Below are positions 11,243 through 23,832 of a stretch of 64,000 nucleotides of DNA, in pieces (position 1 is the first letter of the stretch; each line of letters starts with the position of its first letter). Made by a program: the position numbers and the translations under genes. The notes under the pieces were generated by a model. It ran no database searches. It saw only the letters and a program-made list of their open reading frames with translations, and had not been told where the DNA came from. The stretch comes from Agelas oroides. Its lineage: Eukaryota > Porifera > Demospongiae > Agelasida > Agelasidae. Where the stretch lies: positions 7,172,655 through 7,236,654 of the forward strand of contig OX422184.1 in assembly GCA_949130485.1 (NCBI GenBank), read 5' to 3'.

Positions 11243-11768
11243 TTTTTTTTACATAATATTTTATGCAGAAAAGTGCACAGGATACACAAATAACATGTGC
11301 TAATACAAAGTGTACCCAGAGAAGAGACAAGACAAGCATATAGGATTATATAAGTATCTAATATAATTAATGTATACATAAAGTAGTTATAGACATTAGT
11401 TTTAAAAGCACTGAATGAGGATGTGACGAGCCTCTCGGGGAGTGGTTATAAGTTTGTAGCATGTAACTGTGGAAGGCATTTGTGCGAGCAAAGGGTTGGT
11501 GGAGAAGAAACTGTCTATCTGATCGTTGAGAAAAACTGGGTCTCAGTTGAGACAATGTCCGGAGGAAAGTAGTACAGGCCATGTACAATCGTATACAATG
11601 TGCACATGCAAGACTGTAGCCTTCTGGACTCAATGGAGGGAATATTGACCATATTCAGCAGTTCTTGGTAACCAGTATCCCACCTAGTGACCACCTTCAT
11701 GGCAAATTTCTCCACATCTTCAATCATTTTTACTTGCTTACGTGTGGAGGGATTCCAAACTTGACCCT
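11243..11768 (-). mobile_element. 3' end of an AP-endonuclease LINE
   Basis: The minus strand encodes the typical C-terminal end of a CR1/L2/Jockey-like LINE polymerase: QVWNPSTRKQVKMIEDVEKFA, then RWDTGYQELLNM and VHGLYYFPPDIV, ending KLPERLVTSSFSAFK-like. Frame changes break the ORF. A short A-run at about 11243 may be the 3' tail. It could be the continuation of the LINE at 20.1-22.5 kb, split by the DIRS insertion; about 40 residues are missing between the two pieces. Confidence 0.75.
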
Positions 11769-14700
11769 CATTGTCGATGGATTTGGATACTTGTCAAAGG
11801 AAATGTCAGCCACGTTGAGGTGTACTCCTTCGTCGTAGCTGGACTCTGTTGGAACGGATAGTTCCCCTTCTCTGAGGAATCCAAAATAGCATAGGCATGC
11901 TGCCGCCCACAACATTATGTTGTCCTGGCTCTGGGCTTCCCTTTCCCACACCTGTCTTATCTTGAGCAACAGTTCCGGAGTGATTGGTAGCCGCTTTCGC
12001 GGACCTGGATGGTGTTTTGCAAACACACTTTTGGTCCCTTTCACCACCTGTTCTAGCCTTGCCATGTCCTTGATTTTTGGATCTGGGAGGTGGAGGGAAA
12101 TCTGCAAATGCCTGACTGCCGACAGGTAGAGCTTGATTGAGCTTGGAGCTAGGCCTTCCTGTGCCAGGAATGACACGTATCTGCAAAGCTTTTGCTCACT
12201 GGCTGGCATTGGGTCCACTCCTGACCCTACACAAAATGACACATACCGTTGTTTTGCTGATTTGTATGACCGCTGGGATGACGGAGCTAATCCGTTTTGA
12301 AAATAAAACTCCACAGCTCTGTCCAGCGCCTCGAGGTCCAGTCTGGCTTCTCTATTATGATGAGGTCTAGCAACTCTTGTGACAGGTGGGTTGGAGTCTG
12401 CTGAGCCTGTGGAACAGAATTCAGGAAATAAAGGTGTCTGTTCCGTGAGAGGGCATCTGCTAGGTGATTGCTGCTTCCCTTTATGTGGGTTGCAAATAGG
12501 TAGAATTGATACTTAGCCATGATGAAGGCCAGGCACCTCATTAGGTGCATCACCTCTGGGACTTTGCTATCTCCCCAATTCACTATCTCCACGACCGCAG
12601 CATTGTCGCAACGTGCCTCTACAGTAAGTCCCGACCACTCTGGTCCCCATACCGCTGCAGCCAGTACAATCGGGATCTTTTACTGTGATATGGTACTCTG
12701 ATACTGCAGCGGGCCATTGTAGCTGGAACCAGCGTGTGACCCAGAATGCCCCACATCCCCATGAGCCGGATGCGTCTGATACAAGGACCGCTTGTGGGTT
12801 CTGTCTCTGTAGCTTATGCAACATAGATATCCCATTCCAAGTTTCTACAAACCGGAACCACCACTCCAGATCTGAGCGAGCGGCCCTGTTGAGCCGAACA
12901 TAGTGGTCCAAACCACTTATTTGCGTTGACAGGTTGATCAGTCTTTGTAAGAATGATCTGCCAGCTTTCACTGCTTTGCATGCGTGAGATAACAGACCTA
13001 TCAAGCTCAGCAGCTCTCTTTTCCTACAGGCTTTCTTGCCACGCCACTCTCCCAAGCTCTGTTTGAGGAGTGTGAGTTTCTGAGTTGGCAGTCTTATCTC
13101 CATCGCCAGTGAATCCAGTTCCATCCCTAGGAAGGTAATCTTGGTTGACGGGCCCTCTGACTTTTCCTGCTCGACTGGTGTCCCTGTCTCATTACATACC
13201 TCGTGCATCGTCTCAAAGTTTCTCTGGCATTCCTCTGACTGAGGTTTGCCTGCTGTGATGAAGTCCTCTATGTAGTGCTCAATGACTGAGGCCCCCTTTT
13301 GACGCATTAGCCACAGCAGTGCGTCTGCTGCTGCAGAAAATATCATGGGTGCTGATCTCAGTCCGAAAGGTAGGGCTTTGTCTACAAATACCTGTCCCTG
13401 CCATTTCATGCCAAGTAACGGTCTGTCTTGCGGGTGTACTGGGATCATTCTGTATGCCTGCTTGATATCCATCTTGGCAAGCATGGACCCTCTGCCTAAG
13501 GTTAAGATGTGCTCTACTACAACATCTACTGAGGTGTAAGATAGACTGCTCAGCTCTCTACTTATCCCGTCGTTCACACTCTCCCCTGTGGGAGAGGATA
13601 GATCCACTATTAAGCGCCATTTATTCGGCTTATTCTTTTTGGGGATGACCCCAAATGGACTGCAGTGAATCATGAGCTGCGCTGCTTGCTCTTCTGACAG
13701 ACAGACCAGTCTGTTTGCCGCCATCTCATCCTCGATATATTTTGACACTACCTCTGGCATCTGTGATGCTGACAGCATGTTGTGCTTACACGGGCGTAGT
13801 GGACTAGTGCAGTGCTGGAAGCCCACACGGAAACATTGTTCCAGCCCCTGCAGTATATACCTGGCAAAGTCCTGGTCTGGGTGGTTGGCTAGGCCTTGCC
13901 GCCATGCTTCCATCCTCACTGGGGTGCATACATGCTTCAATTCTTCCGGTAGTTGCCTATCTCTCAATGGTCTGCAGCTGTCCAACTTCCAAAGCTGCAT
14001 TGTGTACGGATGCCGTGCCACTGCTATCTGCATTTCTTGTTCACCTGTACAGATGTGTACATACCACCTGTGACTGATGTTGCTAGGGCAGCTAGGCTTT
14101 GCATGTATTTGTTATGCTAACCAGTCTAACCCGCTCCTGGGACTTCGCTAGTTTGGCATGTGTATAACTACTTTGTCCCAGTGATCCGCCCTATCCTTCC
14201 CATGCAGCCTTCTGATGTAGCATTAATTATTCAACATTGCTCAAAGTTGACAACTCAACCAAACCAATCAGCAAGTCACAGCTTAGCATGATATGATATG
14301 TATGCTCCAATCACTCAACTACAACAGCTCAGCAAGTCACAGCCTAGCATATCTATTGGGTAATATGAATAACAGGATAGACAGACTTGCTATATCACTG
14401 ACTCTGGCCGCGTCACTGTCCTGGCAGTTCCTCCTGTTTTTCCTGCCCTGGGCATCTTGGAACTGGATGTGCCGCTTGGCATGCACTGCAAACATGTTGA
14501 TACTTGCAATTCCTGCCAAACTTGCAATCCCCATCGTATTTGTTGAATTTTATACACACTGCTGCATTGGCGGGTCTCTTGCTGTATGAGCTATAGCCTC
14601 CCATCGGGTGACGCCTCTTGCGCGCCATGGATCTTGGGGGCAACTTTCTGATGTGTGGTCAATTGACTCGCAATGCTTGCACCAGCCCTCCCGACTGATA

Positions 14701-15334
14701 CGCATTCCGGTAAAACACTGGGAGTAAATGCTCGGCTCGATGTTGGACCAGTCCTTGAGTCCTGACTCCGCTGCTGCCTGCCTAAAGTTTTTGTCGTAGA
14801 CAACCCACGACGGCCATCTGTACTTCATGCTGGCCCTGGCAACTTCTGCCATGTACGCCAGAAGAGATGAGGCTCTCTCTGGTTCTTGCTTTACCACTAT
14901 TGCCATGTAAAGTGTGAAACACTGGACCCACGTGGCCAGGTCCGGGATTACCTTCCTGGTGTTTACCAGGTCTGCTGCCTGCACTACCACGATATGTCCC
15001 TCTGAGTGAGGGATGGATTTGACTCTGCCCCTAGCTGGTGGAAAGTCTGAAAACTCCACGTACTCCCCTCTCAATATTTTGTCGGTCAGCTTTTTGGACA
15101 CCGCAGGGAATCCTGGCCCAGGTGAGATAGTCTGAGCTTCTTTGCTGGCTGACTGAGACCCATCTCCTGCTAGCTGGCTCAGTATGCGATTGATCATTGC
15201 TACATTCTGAGTGTCCAGTTGGCTCGTTTCTGCTGACTCTGCGAACACTTGCAGGCCCTCAACTTGCTTGGGGTTTGGTAGTTTCCCCAGTGTAATTCCT
15301 GCATGGGCCAATGCACCACCATTAATCAGTTAGC

Positions 15335-18300
15335 CAGAGAGGAGGGAGAAAGAGAGAAGTGTGAAAAATTCATTGAAGAACTGAAAAAGTGGCTCTGGTG
15401 ATGGTAGTGTTTTGTCTGTAGCCTAGACTAATGTTTCTAACTTGTGTCTAGGTATAGCAGCTGAATTAGTGCTAGAGTACATACTGGACAAGTTTTAGCT
15501 CTATTGCTACACTAGTTTGCTGGAAACAGACACTTCACACCTCGAGATGTCAGCCATGATGGAATCTCTCCAGTCTGGAACTGAAAGATCCTGTCCTTTC
15601 TGCAACTCCTTGTTCAAAAGGCTTGGAAACCATCTTCAACACTGCCCCCAGAGAAATGGAAGGGACTACTCATGCTATCTTTCCCAGAAGACCATTGACA
15701 AGAGAGCTAGCCACCCTAAGAAGAAGCCTTGCCCCCACCGTGGCAAGCAATTTTCTAGGCTGGATACCCACCTCAAAAACAGTGCCCAGTGTAAAACATC
15801 ATCTGCCCCAATACCATCTGTAGCTACTAATCATCACCTGCAAGACAGTCTGAGCCCACCTCCATCTGTAGCTACTAATGATCACCTGCAAGACAGTCTG
15901 AGCCCACCTCCATCTGTAGCTACTAATGATCACCTGCAAGACAGTCTGAGCCCACCTCCATCTGTTCACACCTCAGATACTCAGGCTAGCCATGAGTCTC
16001 CTCCTGACCTCCCAACCCCTAAGAGAAGGGAACCTTTCAACTGTCCTAAGAATGCTGAAGAGTGGCTTGTAGCTGATGAACAGCTAGCTAAGTCTGTGGT
16101 CCCTGAAGTCCTGGCAGCTGCCTCAGTGGATGAGAAGAACAAGGCACTCTGTGATGGTATATACACATACTTTACCTCAAAGTATGGTACAAGGCCAAAC
16201 AAGAAACACAAGAAGAGGAAGATGAGAGGCAGTGGAAAGGGTCTTACCAAGCTCAGAACAGAGAGGAACAAACTCAGGAGTGAAATGAGGAAAGCAAAGA
16301 AGACTGGCCAAGACCTTCAAGCCATCAAAGATCTTGCTAGAAAATTTCATCAGCTCCTGCGACAGCATAGCAAGGCAAAAAGAGAGGTGTCCCAAACTGA
16401 GTCCCGAAAAGTGGCTCACAAAGCTCGTAAGGAGTGTGCTAAGGACTTCTGGAAGTTTGCCTCACAGGTGCTGGATGAAGACAAGGCAAATTGTGTGGAC
16501 CCTGACTTCCCAGCAGATACTGCTGAAAGTTTCTTCACCAGTGTATACAGCAGTGACTCCAGAGACTATAACCAACCTGAGTGGCTACCTGATGCCTCTC
16601 GTCCCGATCTGGAGTTCAACGAGGAACGAATCTCCAAAGAAGAACTCCAATCAGTCATTGCCAAGTCACGCTCACAGTCCTCCCCTAGCCCACTAGACCA
16701 GATCCCATATGTGGTATTCAAGCGCTGCCCATCTCTCACCCCTGCCCTGCTAGACCTCTTCAACCGTTGCTGGCATGACAGAACCATTCCATGTGGATGG
16801 AAGCAAGGGGTAATCCATCTAATCCCCAAAGCCTCAGCAGTTGATAACCCACAAGACCCCTCCAACTTCCGACCCATCGCCCTAACCTCATGTGTTGGGA
16901 AACTCTTCACTACCATCTTGAAGAACCGATGGCTCACATTCATGACCACCAACAGATACTTAGACACTGCAGTGCAGAAGGCATTTCTACCAGGTACACC
17001 TGGCTGTCTGGAGCAGTATGAGAAACTGTCTGCTGTTATACATGAAGCTCACAAGCGACACAGGTCCCTAACTGTATGTTGGCTGGACTTGGCCAATGCA
17101 TATGGCAGTGTACACCACCAGCTAATTCAGTTTGCACTCAAGCACTACCATGCACCCCAGTCTTTCACAGCTGTGGTCTCGAGTCTCTACTCCGGCCTCA
17201 GGTCTACCATCACCTCCAGATCCTGGTCCACCAAGGCAGTCCCACTCAATGTGGGGGTCTACCAAGGAGATCCACTCTCAGTAGTGATTTTCAATACTGT
17301 AATGATGACCCTTGCAGATGCTCTCAAAGCAGACCAGCACTTGGGATACACCTTCACTCAGAGTCACAGATCGTTAAATGTGTTACAGTATGCCGATGAT
17401 ACCTGCCTCATTGCAAGTGGTCCAGCCTGCTGTCAATAACTGTTGGTGAAGGTGGAGAAGTGGCTCCAGTGGTCTGGGATGAAGGCAAAAGTCCCTAAAT
17501 GCCACAGCCTAGCCATCCAGGCATCATCTGGAAAGAGATATGACCCCAAGCTACAACTCAATGGAGAGAACATCCCATTCATTGCCAGTAAAACCCTCAA
17601 GTTTTTGGGAGGTCCAATCAGAGTGCTCCAGTCCTGCAAAGAACACAAACAATACCTCTCCGACAAGCTTTCTCAACTCCTTGACAAGGTGGATAAGACC
17701 CCAGTGACCAGAAAACAGAAACTCCTTTTGTACAAAGCGGGAATCTGCCCTCGGTTGAATTGGGATCTATCCATTCTGGAACTGCCAATTTCATGGGTGA
17801 GCTCCACCCTAGAAGCCAAGGCTACTCGCTATCTCAAGAGGTGGTCCGGTCTAGCCAGATCAGCCGATCCATCACGCCTTTACCTCCCGAAGAGCAATGG
17901 AGGACTGCAGCTTCCGCCTATCTCACTGCTGTACAAAAAGTTGAGAAGCTCCCAGGCTGCCCTGCTGCTCACTTCCAGAGACCCAGTGACTCAGCATGTC
18001 ACCACGATGGAGATCCAGAGGGAACAGGCTCTACAAAGGCCAAAGTTCCAACCCATGCGATTGACACGTGATGTGATGGTGGAAGACCCAGGTGTGAGCA
18101 GAAGAGGCCTGGTAGCCAGGACCAAGGCAAAGGTTGCAAGAGATGATGCCAACAGTAGACGTGAGCATGTGGAGAACCTTCCTCAGCAAGGGCAGCTCAT
18201 GAGAGAGACTGATGAAGAAGCAGCTGAAGTATGGTCTGCTGCAGTGAACAGCCTCCCATCAGAAAGCCTGAAGTTTGCTCTTAATGCTGCCTCAGACACT

Positions 18301-19000
18301 CTCCCCCACAACTCAAACTTATCTATCTGGCGAAGGAGAGAGGGCCTTACTGATGGCTGTAAGCTGTGTGGAAGGAAGCAGACACTCCTCCACATTCTCA
18401 ATGATTGCCCGGTTGCCCTAGAGTTGAGACGATATAACAAACGCCACGATTCAGTCCTCAATGAAATTGTGGACTTCATCAACCCACATCTGCCTCCAGG
18501 AGCAAACATCATGGCCGATCTCCCAGGAGCGATGTACCAATACCCACTCCAGCTTGCTACAACTGACCTCCGACCAGATATTGTCCTTTGGCACGAGAAT
18601 CCAAAGGAAGTCACCCTCATAGAGCTGACAGTATGTTTTGAGACCGCCTTTGAAGCAGCCATTCAGAGAAAGACTGACAAGTATCTAGAATTGAGAGAGG
18701 AGGCTCGAAATAGAGGGTACAGAGCAGAGATTATGACGATTGAGGTTGGGAGTCGAGGTGTTGTCTCAGTAAAGGGTTTTAAATCCCTTTTAGAGGCGCT
18801 CACACCCGTTAGCAAGCGAGAGTTCCGAACCTTCCTGATTACACTTGCCCGAACAGCCATTCTAGAGTCACACAAGATATGGTGTACTAGGAACTGGAGA
18901 GACCAGCAGTAATCATTCTATATGTTTATCTGTTTGTATGAGCAGTCAATGTATCATGTCAGTTATTTATTATGTCCTCGCTTATGTAATAGCCTTGACC
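15335..19000 (+). mobile_element. LINE with restriction-like endonuclease (R2/NeSL-like)
   Basis: Inserted in the DIRS element and nearly complete. The coding region spans 15547-18912 with short flanks. The gene order (zinc fingers, RT, CCHC, PD-(D/E)XK nuclease) is that of early-branching site-specific LINEs. The exact 5' and 3' ends are estimates. Confidence 0.85.
15547..18912 (+). pseudogene. LINE ORF: zinc fingers, RT, restriction-like endonuclease; one in-frame stop
   Basis: A single protein of about 1,120 residues interrupted once in frame by TAA at 17437-17439. N-terminal C2H2-like fingers (CPFCNSLFKRLGNHLQHC; CPHRGKQFSRLDTHL) precede three tandem repeats with SVATNDHLQDSLSPPP. RT motifs are DLANAYGSVHH, VGVYQGDPLSVVIF and the catalytic YADD. 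After the stop come the thumb region, a CCHC knuckle (CKLCGRKQTLLHILNDC) and the nuclease motif RPDIVLWHENPKEVTLIELT. The first ATG in the ORF is at 15547; upstream codons are open to a TTG at 15517. The single stop suggests recent loss of function or a sequencing error. Confidence 0.85.
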
Positions 19001-19109
19001 TTACAATCATCTGTGCTGTGTCTTAGTGGGGCACATTGTATAACAGTGTATAGGTTTATCAAGGCTCCCTTCTGTTTGTAAACATGGTATGTGCTCAAAT
19101 ATGAAGGTT

Positions 19110-19190
19110 TTACCCCGGGAGGGAGGGGGAGAGAGAGAGAGAGGGAGGGAGGGAGAGAGAGAGAGGGAGAGAGTGAGAGGGAGAGCGAGA
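19110..19190. repeat. GA-rich simple repeat
   Basis: Purine-only tract of GAGA and GGGA units in the DIRS leader or flank. The ORFs over it are low-complexity shadows. Confidence 0.9.
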
Positions 19191-21501
19191 TATGCGACGG
19201 GCTGTCTGAAGCTATACTGCTGCTTAGTTGGGATTGCCTTCGCCCTCCTTCGTCCTCAGCCATTCACTGCTCTGCCCGGCTTTGTTAACGCTGTCACAAC
19301 CTACTTCCGTGCTTGTATCTGGTTACTTGACCTGCCGTGCTGACAGCCTCGGCCCCACCTGCTATCATCTGCATCTTTCCTGCTGTGGGTGCCCATTTTT
19401 CCTGGCCAGTGCACTGTAACATTCCCTCAGTTCCCTTGCTCATAAGCAGTGCCCTGCAGTGGATTCTCATCCTGGCTACTGCTAGACTGACCTGCACTCA
19501 GTCTCTTGCCTGCTCTGTTTCAAGCCATGCTTTGTAGCCTCAGCCCTGCTTGCCCTTGCATCAGGCTTCTTGCTTGCTTCTACCTGTCGCTTAGTTTTTC
19601 TCTTGCCACTATCAGTATTACTCAATGTACTATGGCCATGCCCTGTTTGTGTAAACAGCAGCCACCGTAGACCCGCTTAGTAATTGTTGGCGGGCTTCCG
19701 TCTAATGTCGTCTGCCTGCTGCTCAGTATCTTTCACATGAGCCTTGTACGTGACCTAGATCTACCCCCTGTTAACCGTAGACGTTTCACACTCTGGGAGA
19801 GTGGAGGCATTGGGGGGACCTAGGATTCTGCTGACTCACCCTGGTTTCCTGGCTGTTGAGCGGTGGCGCCCTGCCGTCTCACCGCTTCTATGAGTTGCTT
19901 TGCTAATGTAGTCACTTCCGACGCTTGTTCTTCCATGGCACCCCTCTCGCTTTCCTGTTCGTCCTGCTGGATAGGGTCTTGTCCCTCAGTCATGACTTTG
20001 GTCCGTTCTTTTCTCTCGGTGATTTCTTCTCGCTGCTGACCGCCTGAAGGATCTAGCTATCCAGCAAGCGCATGCGCGCTAGTTTGGCTCCGCCCACCGC
20101 CTGGTGATCATTTCCTGTTAACCTTGTTTAAGGTATCCCTTAAACTTCCATATGTTTACTGAATGACATATCACTGGAGAGCAGGAGGCCAAGATACTTG
20201 AAGCAGTCTACTTTCTCCATCTCAGTGTCACCAAGCATCAGACTTACAGGGGCAGATGGGCACCTCTTTCGCGACACAACCATATATTTACACTTGGTCA
20301 GGTTAAGGGTTAGATAGTTGGAATTCACACAGTCCTCGATCATTAGGATGTAACGCTGCAAGTGATGATAGTCTTCCTGGCTCTGAATTGGGCAGAACAG
20401 TAACAGGTCATCTGCATAGAGCACAACCTGACCACCATCTAACAGGGGCAGTCATGCCAGATCATCAATGTATATTGAAAACAGTAATGGGCCCAGAACT
20501 GACCCCTGCGGTACTCCTTACAACACAGTTGTGTGCTGAGATTCTGCTCCATTAACCACAATTTTCTGTTCCCTACATGTAAGATAGTCAGTGATCCAAG
20601 CAAGTATTGGGTTACTCAATCCAATCTTTTCTAACTTTTCTAGTAGCACCTCATGTGGAATTGAATCGAAATAGATCGAAAAAGACAGCACCAATCTCTC
20701 CACTGCCCTTAAGTATACTCAACCAGTTGTGCGTAGTTGCGAGCAGGCCAGTTACAGTTGACTTTCCAGGTAAGAACCCCCACTGTGATTCTGCATGCCA
20801 GAGGGTGAAAAGTTTGAAGGTGATTTGCGATTATACCATACATGTGGCGCTCAAGAACTTGGCTTAGCACACTGAGTAGAGAGACTGGCCTATAGCTATC
20901 TGGTGTATATGCAGGAGAAGATTTTAGGCACAATAATTCCACCCTTGCAGAACTCGACCAGTTTGAAGTGAGATATTGCAAAGCTTGCATACAGGGGGTG
21001 CAATAAATTCTGCGGTCATCTTAAGCATTCTTGCTGAAACACCATCTGGCCCAGATGCTTTCGAAGCGTCCAAAGAAGATAACAGACCATAAACGTCCTC
21101 TTCATGCAGTACACAGTAGATTGCCAATGCTGGAATCATCACAAGTGCTTGCAGTGGGAACATTACTTGGAGAAAGAGGTGGGAATGTTGGATTGAAACA
21201 AGTGGAAAAGAACGAGTTCAACATCTCCGCTTTTTCCTCATTAGTATTGGCAGTCATACTTCCATGGTTTAGAACAGGGATGGAGTTGTGCTTTTTATTC
21301 AGATACTTCACAGCTGACCAAAACTTTTTGCTGTTACTTTGGGGTTCAGGTTCTTGAAATAGCTGGATTTGGTATTACGCAGTTGAGTTTAACTACCCTG
21401 TTTCTGATACGCTTATATTTCTCAACATCTGATCTCTTGCCAGATCTTTTGCTTGGCTGAAGAGCATATTCCTTCTTCTCATCAACCGTGCTAAGCTTAG
21501 G

Positions 21502-21872
21502 CAGTGGCGTAGCTAGAAGCTGACAGTTGGTAGGGCACAAGTACAGACTGGGAACGAGACATGTACTTGGGTAGGCGTGGTTTGTAGACACATGTCTGTC
21601 GTACTCAGTAGACGAAGAGAAGCCCAGCGTGCCTGGCGTTGCTCGAATGAAGCTACGTACGTACAGCACTGTTACACTGGCGGTTGTGTAGACAAGCCGT
21701 TAACGACAGAACGTTAGCATCTGTATGCTATACGGTATTTATACCAGCCCTAACCCAACCCTAACCCCACCCTAACCATATAAATCACTGTGTAGCTTAC
21801 GGATGCTAACGTTCTGCTATTAATGGAAATCGGGCCTAGGCCCTACCAGGCCCTACCTTAGCTACGCCACTG
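21502..21872. mobile_element. hAT-type MITE (CAGTGGCGTAGCTA family) in the LINE
   Basis: A 371-bp element with terminal repeats CAGTGGCGTAGCTA and a perfect 8-bp duplication AGCTTAGG at 21494-21501 and 21873-21880. A second inverted repeat lies inside (about 21700-21730 against 21790-21825). No coding potential. Confidence 0.92.
21748..21777 (+). repeat. Short telomere-like repeat
   Basis: About five CCCTAA-like units, imperfect, between the inner inverted repeats of the MITE. It is too short and degenerate to be a functional telomere. Confidence 0.6.
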
Positions 21873-22544
21873 AGCTTAGGTAACAGACGTTGAGGGATGC
21901 ATTCATTCATGATTTCCATAAAATGCTTCATCCAATTTTCCCATGAAGTGTTGACGTTATCAACAAGAAGGGAATCCCAGTTTGTACCCTCAAGAAGTTT
22001 GTAAGCTTTGTTCCAGTCTGCATGTTTGTATAACCAGATCGATCTAGTAGAACCACCTCTAAGCTGTCTAGTTTGTTTCCATTGTGATTGTAGTAATAGG
22101 CCCATATGGTCCGAGTTGGCAAGTGGAGGAATAGTCTCACAGGACTGCAGGAGAGAAGGAGATGATGTGGCAATGAGATCAATCATGGAGGTAGTCCCAT
22201 TGGGTCCCAAGTGAGTGTGATCAGAGACTATCTGTGACAGACAAAATGATTTAAAAATACTGTGCAGGTTGGAATAAAAAGGATGTAATTGATTACAAAA
22301 ATTGACATTAAAATCTCCTAGCAAAATATAGTTACAAAAACTACCAACATTGAGTGATTGTAAGTACAAAAATAAATGTTTGAAAACCTGTGATAAAGAA
22401 TTAGGGGGTCGGTAGAAAAGTGATATAAAAACCTTGCTAGGACCATGACAAACTGAAACAGTAATGATCTCAAGATTATCAGCTGAAGGAAGAATGTTGC
22501 ATACAAAATAATCCCTAACATAAATGAGAAGGGTATTAGTAAAA

Positions 22545-23306
22545 CCTGGAACGGAACGAGCGGAACGAACGGAACGTGGGCATACCTAATTTCCGGGACG
22601 GGACGGGACGGGACGATTCCGGAAAATGCGCGTACCTAATTTCCGGGACGACGGGACGATCACGGAAATTCTAACTTGCCTAAATCCCGGGATCACGTAA
22701 ATTGCTGAGTGCCTAATTCCCGGGACGCGACAGTGAACACCAGTGAACTGCCGCCAAGGTTAGTAGTGGCGTATCTAAGGCAGGCTTAGCAGGGTAGGGG
22801 GCCTACAAAATATTTAAAGTGCCCGCCGTAGTCAATTACCTGCGATGAATCCAGCGCGAATCAGGCACACAAAAATTGAACGTCGTAGTGTACTAGCTAT
22901 CTGTATCTAATGCGCAGCGTCCTACTCTCTCTTCACCTCACCATTCGCGGGTTTGCGGTCACTGGCAATGCCAAACCCCTAGAAATAGCTTCAGGACAGA
23001 CATGAGAAGGGGGAGCATGCCCCCAGACCCCCGTAGTTGTTCTGCGCTCACATACAGTGTGCCCATGCTGTACCCGAGCATCGCTCGTGACCTGGCTAGT
23101 ACTACGTAGCTACAAACAGCAGTTCGCTGCTGTTCACTGTCACGTCCCGGGAATTAGGCACTCAGCAATTTACGTGATCCCGGGATTTAGGCAAGTTAGA
23201 ATTTCCGTGATCGTCCCGTCGTCCCGGAAATTAGCCTATTAGGTACGCGCATTTTCCGGAATCGTCCCGTCCCGTCCCGGAAATTAGGTATGCCCCGGAA
23301 CGTAGC
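22545..23306. mobile_element. Foldback element with about 170-bp arms
   Basis: The arms 22545-22735 and about 23135-23306 are inverted repeats rich in GGGACGGGACG and TTCCGG. The left tip TAAAACCTGGAACGGAACG resembles the tips of the foldback at 54388-55225. The middle (about 22740-23130) has no recognisable gene. Confidence 0.8.
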
Positions 23307-23832
23307 TAAGAGCAAGGTACGACCCTGCTTTCTGCTTTTTACTGTCACAAAAGCACTCTCCAAGGTGTTGTGTTTGATTCTGGCCTCTAGCGCTGCACGC
23401 ATTTTACCGTATATGCCCCTCTCCAGTAGCTCGTTTGTGCATTTACATAAGTCATAGATAATAGAGAGTAGAGGTATCGTATAGCGGGGAACTTTTGCGG
23501 GAGAAAACTTTCGCGAATTGGTGGAGAAAACTTTTCGCGGATTCCTCGCTGGTGCCGCCAAAGGACGCCACATCGCTCCCCAAATTTTGCGGAAGAAACT
23601 TTCGCGAATAGCTACAAAACCTCAAAATTCGCGAAAGATTTCTCCCTCGAGAGTTCAAGTCCCACTGTACGGTAGCCCAAATTGCAGAAGTCTTGGCACC
23701 CTTCTCTCAAAAGTCGAGTCACAATATACAGACCAGGACAAGAATAATTTGTTGAATCATGCCTCCACCCCCCCAACCCTATATCCATGTGTGTGCAAGT
23801 ATGAAGATTACAGATTATCTGCATGTGTGTAG

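Larger units (their letters stand above)
11769..20120 (-). mobile_element. DIRS-type tyrosine-recombinase retrotransposon, broken
   Basis: Minus-strand parts, 5' to 3': an acidic leader ORF (about 19832-19993), a gag-like region with a CCCH finger (about 14413-15320), reverse transcriptase and RNase H (about 12290-14040) and a tyrosine recombinase N-terminal/core region (11769-12314, with QKLCRYVSFLAQEGLAPSSI). RT with YIEDF in place of YxDD and a recombinase in place of an integrase mark DIRS. A plus-strand LINE (about 15.33-19.0 kb) is nested in the gag-like part. The element is broken and incomplete, with a few lesions. Its exact ends were not determined. Confidence 0.85.
20130..22545 (-). 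mobile_element. AP-endonuclease LINE, 5' and central part, decayed
   Basis: Minus-strand order: the endonuclease (LLGDFNVNF near 22320, with a downstream NSDH motif), a linker, then RT with SKASGPDGVSARMLK and MLYADDLLLF near 20420. The assignment is CR1/L2/Jockey-like. Several frame changes and stops break it, and a hAT-type MITE is nested at 21502-21872. It stops abruptly at about 20.13 kb where the DIRS element begins. Confidence 0.85.

Noticed and set aside
15303-15401. A 32-codon charged ORF (ending EELKKWLW)
   Set aside because: It spans the junction between the DIRS element and the inserted LINE, so it cannot be an old gene; chance frame.
21748-21777. Interstitial telomere as a chromosome fusion point
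   Set aside because: Only about five imperfect units, and it lies inside a hAT-type MITE.
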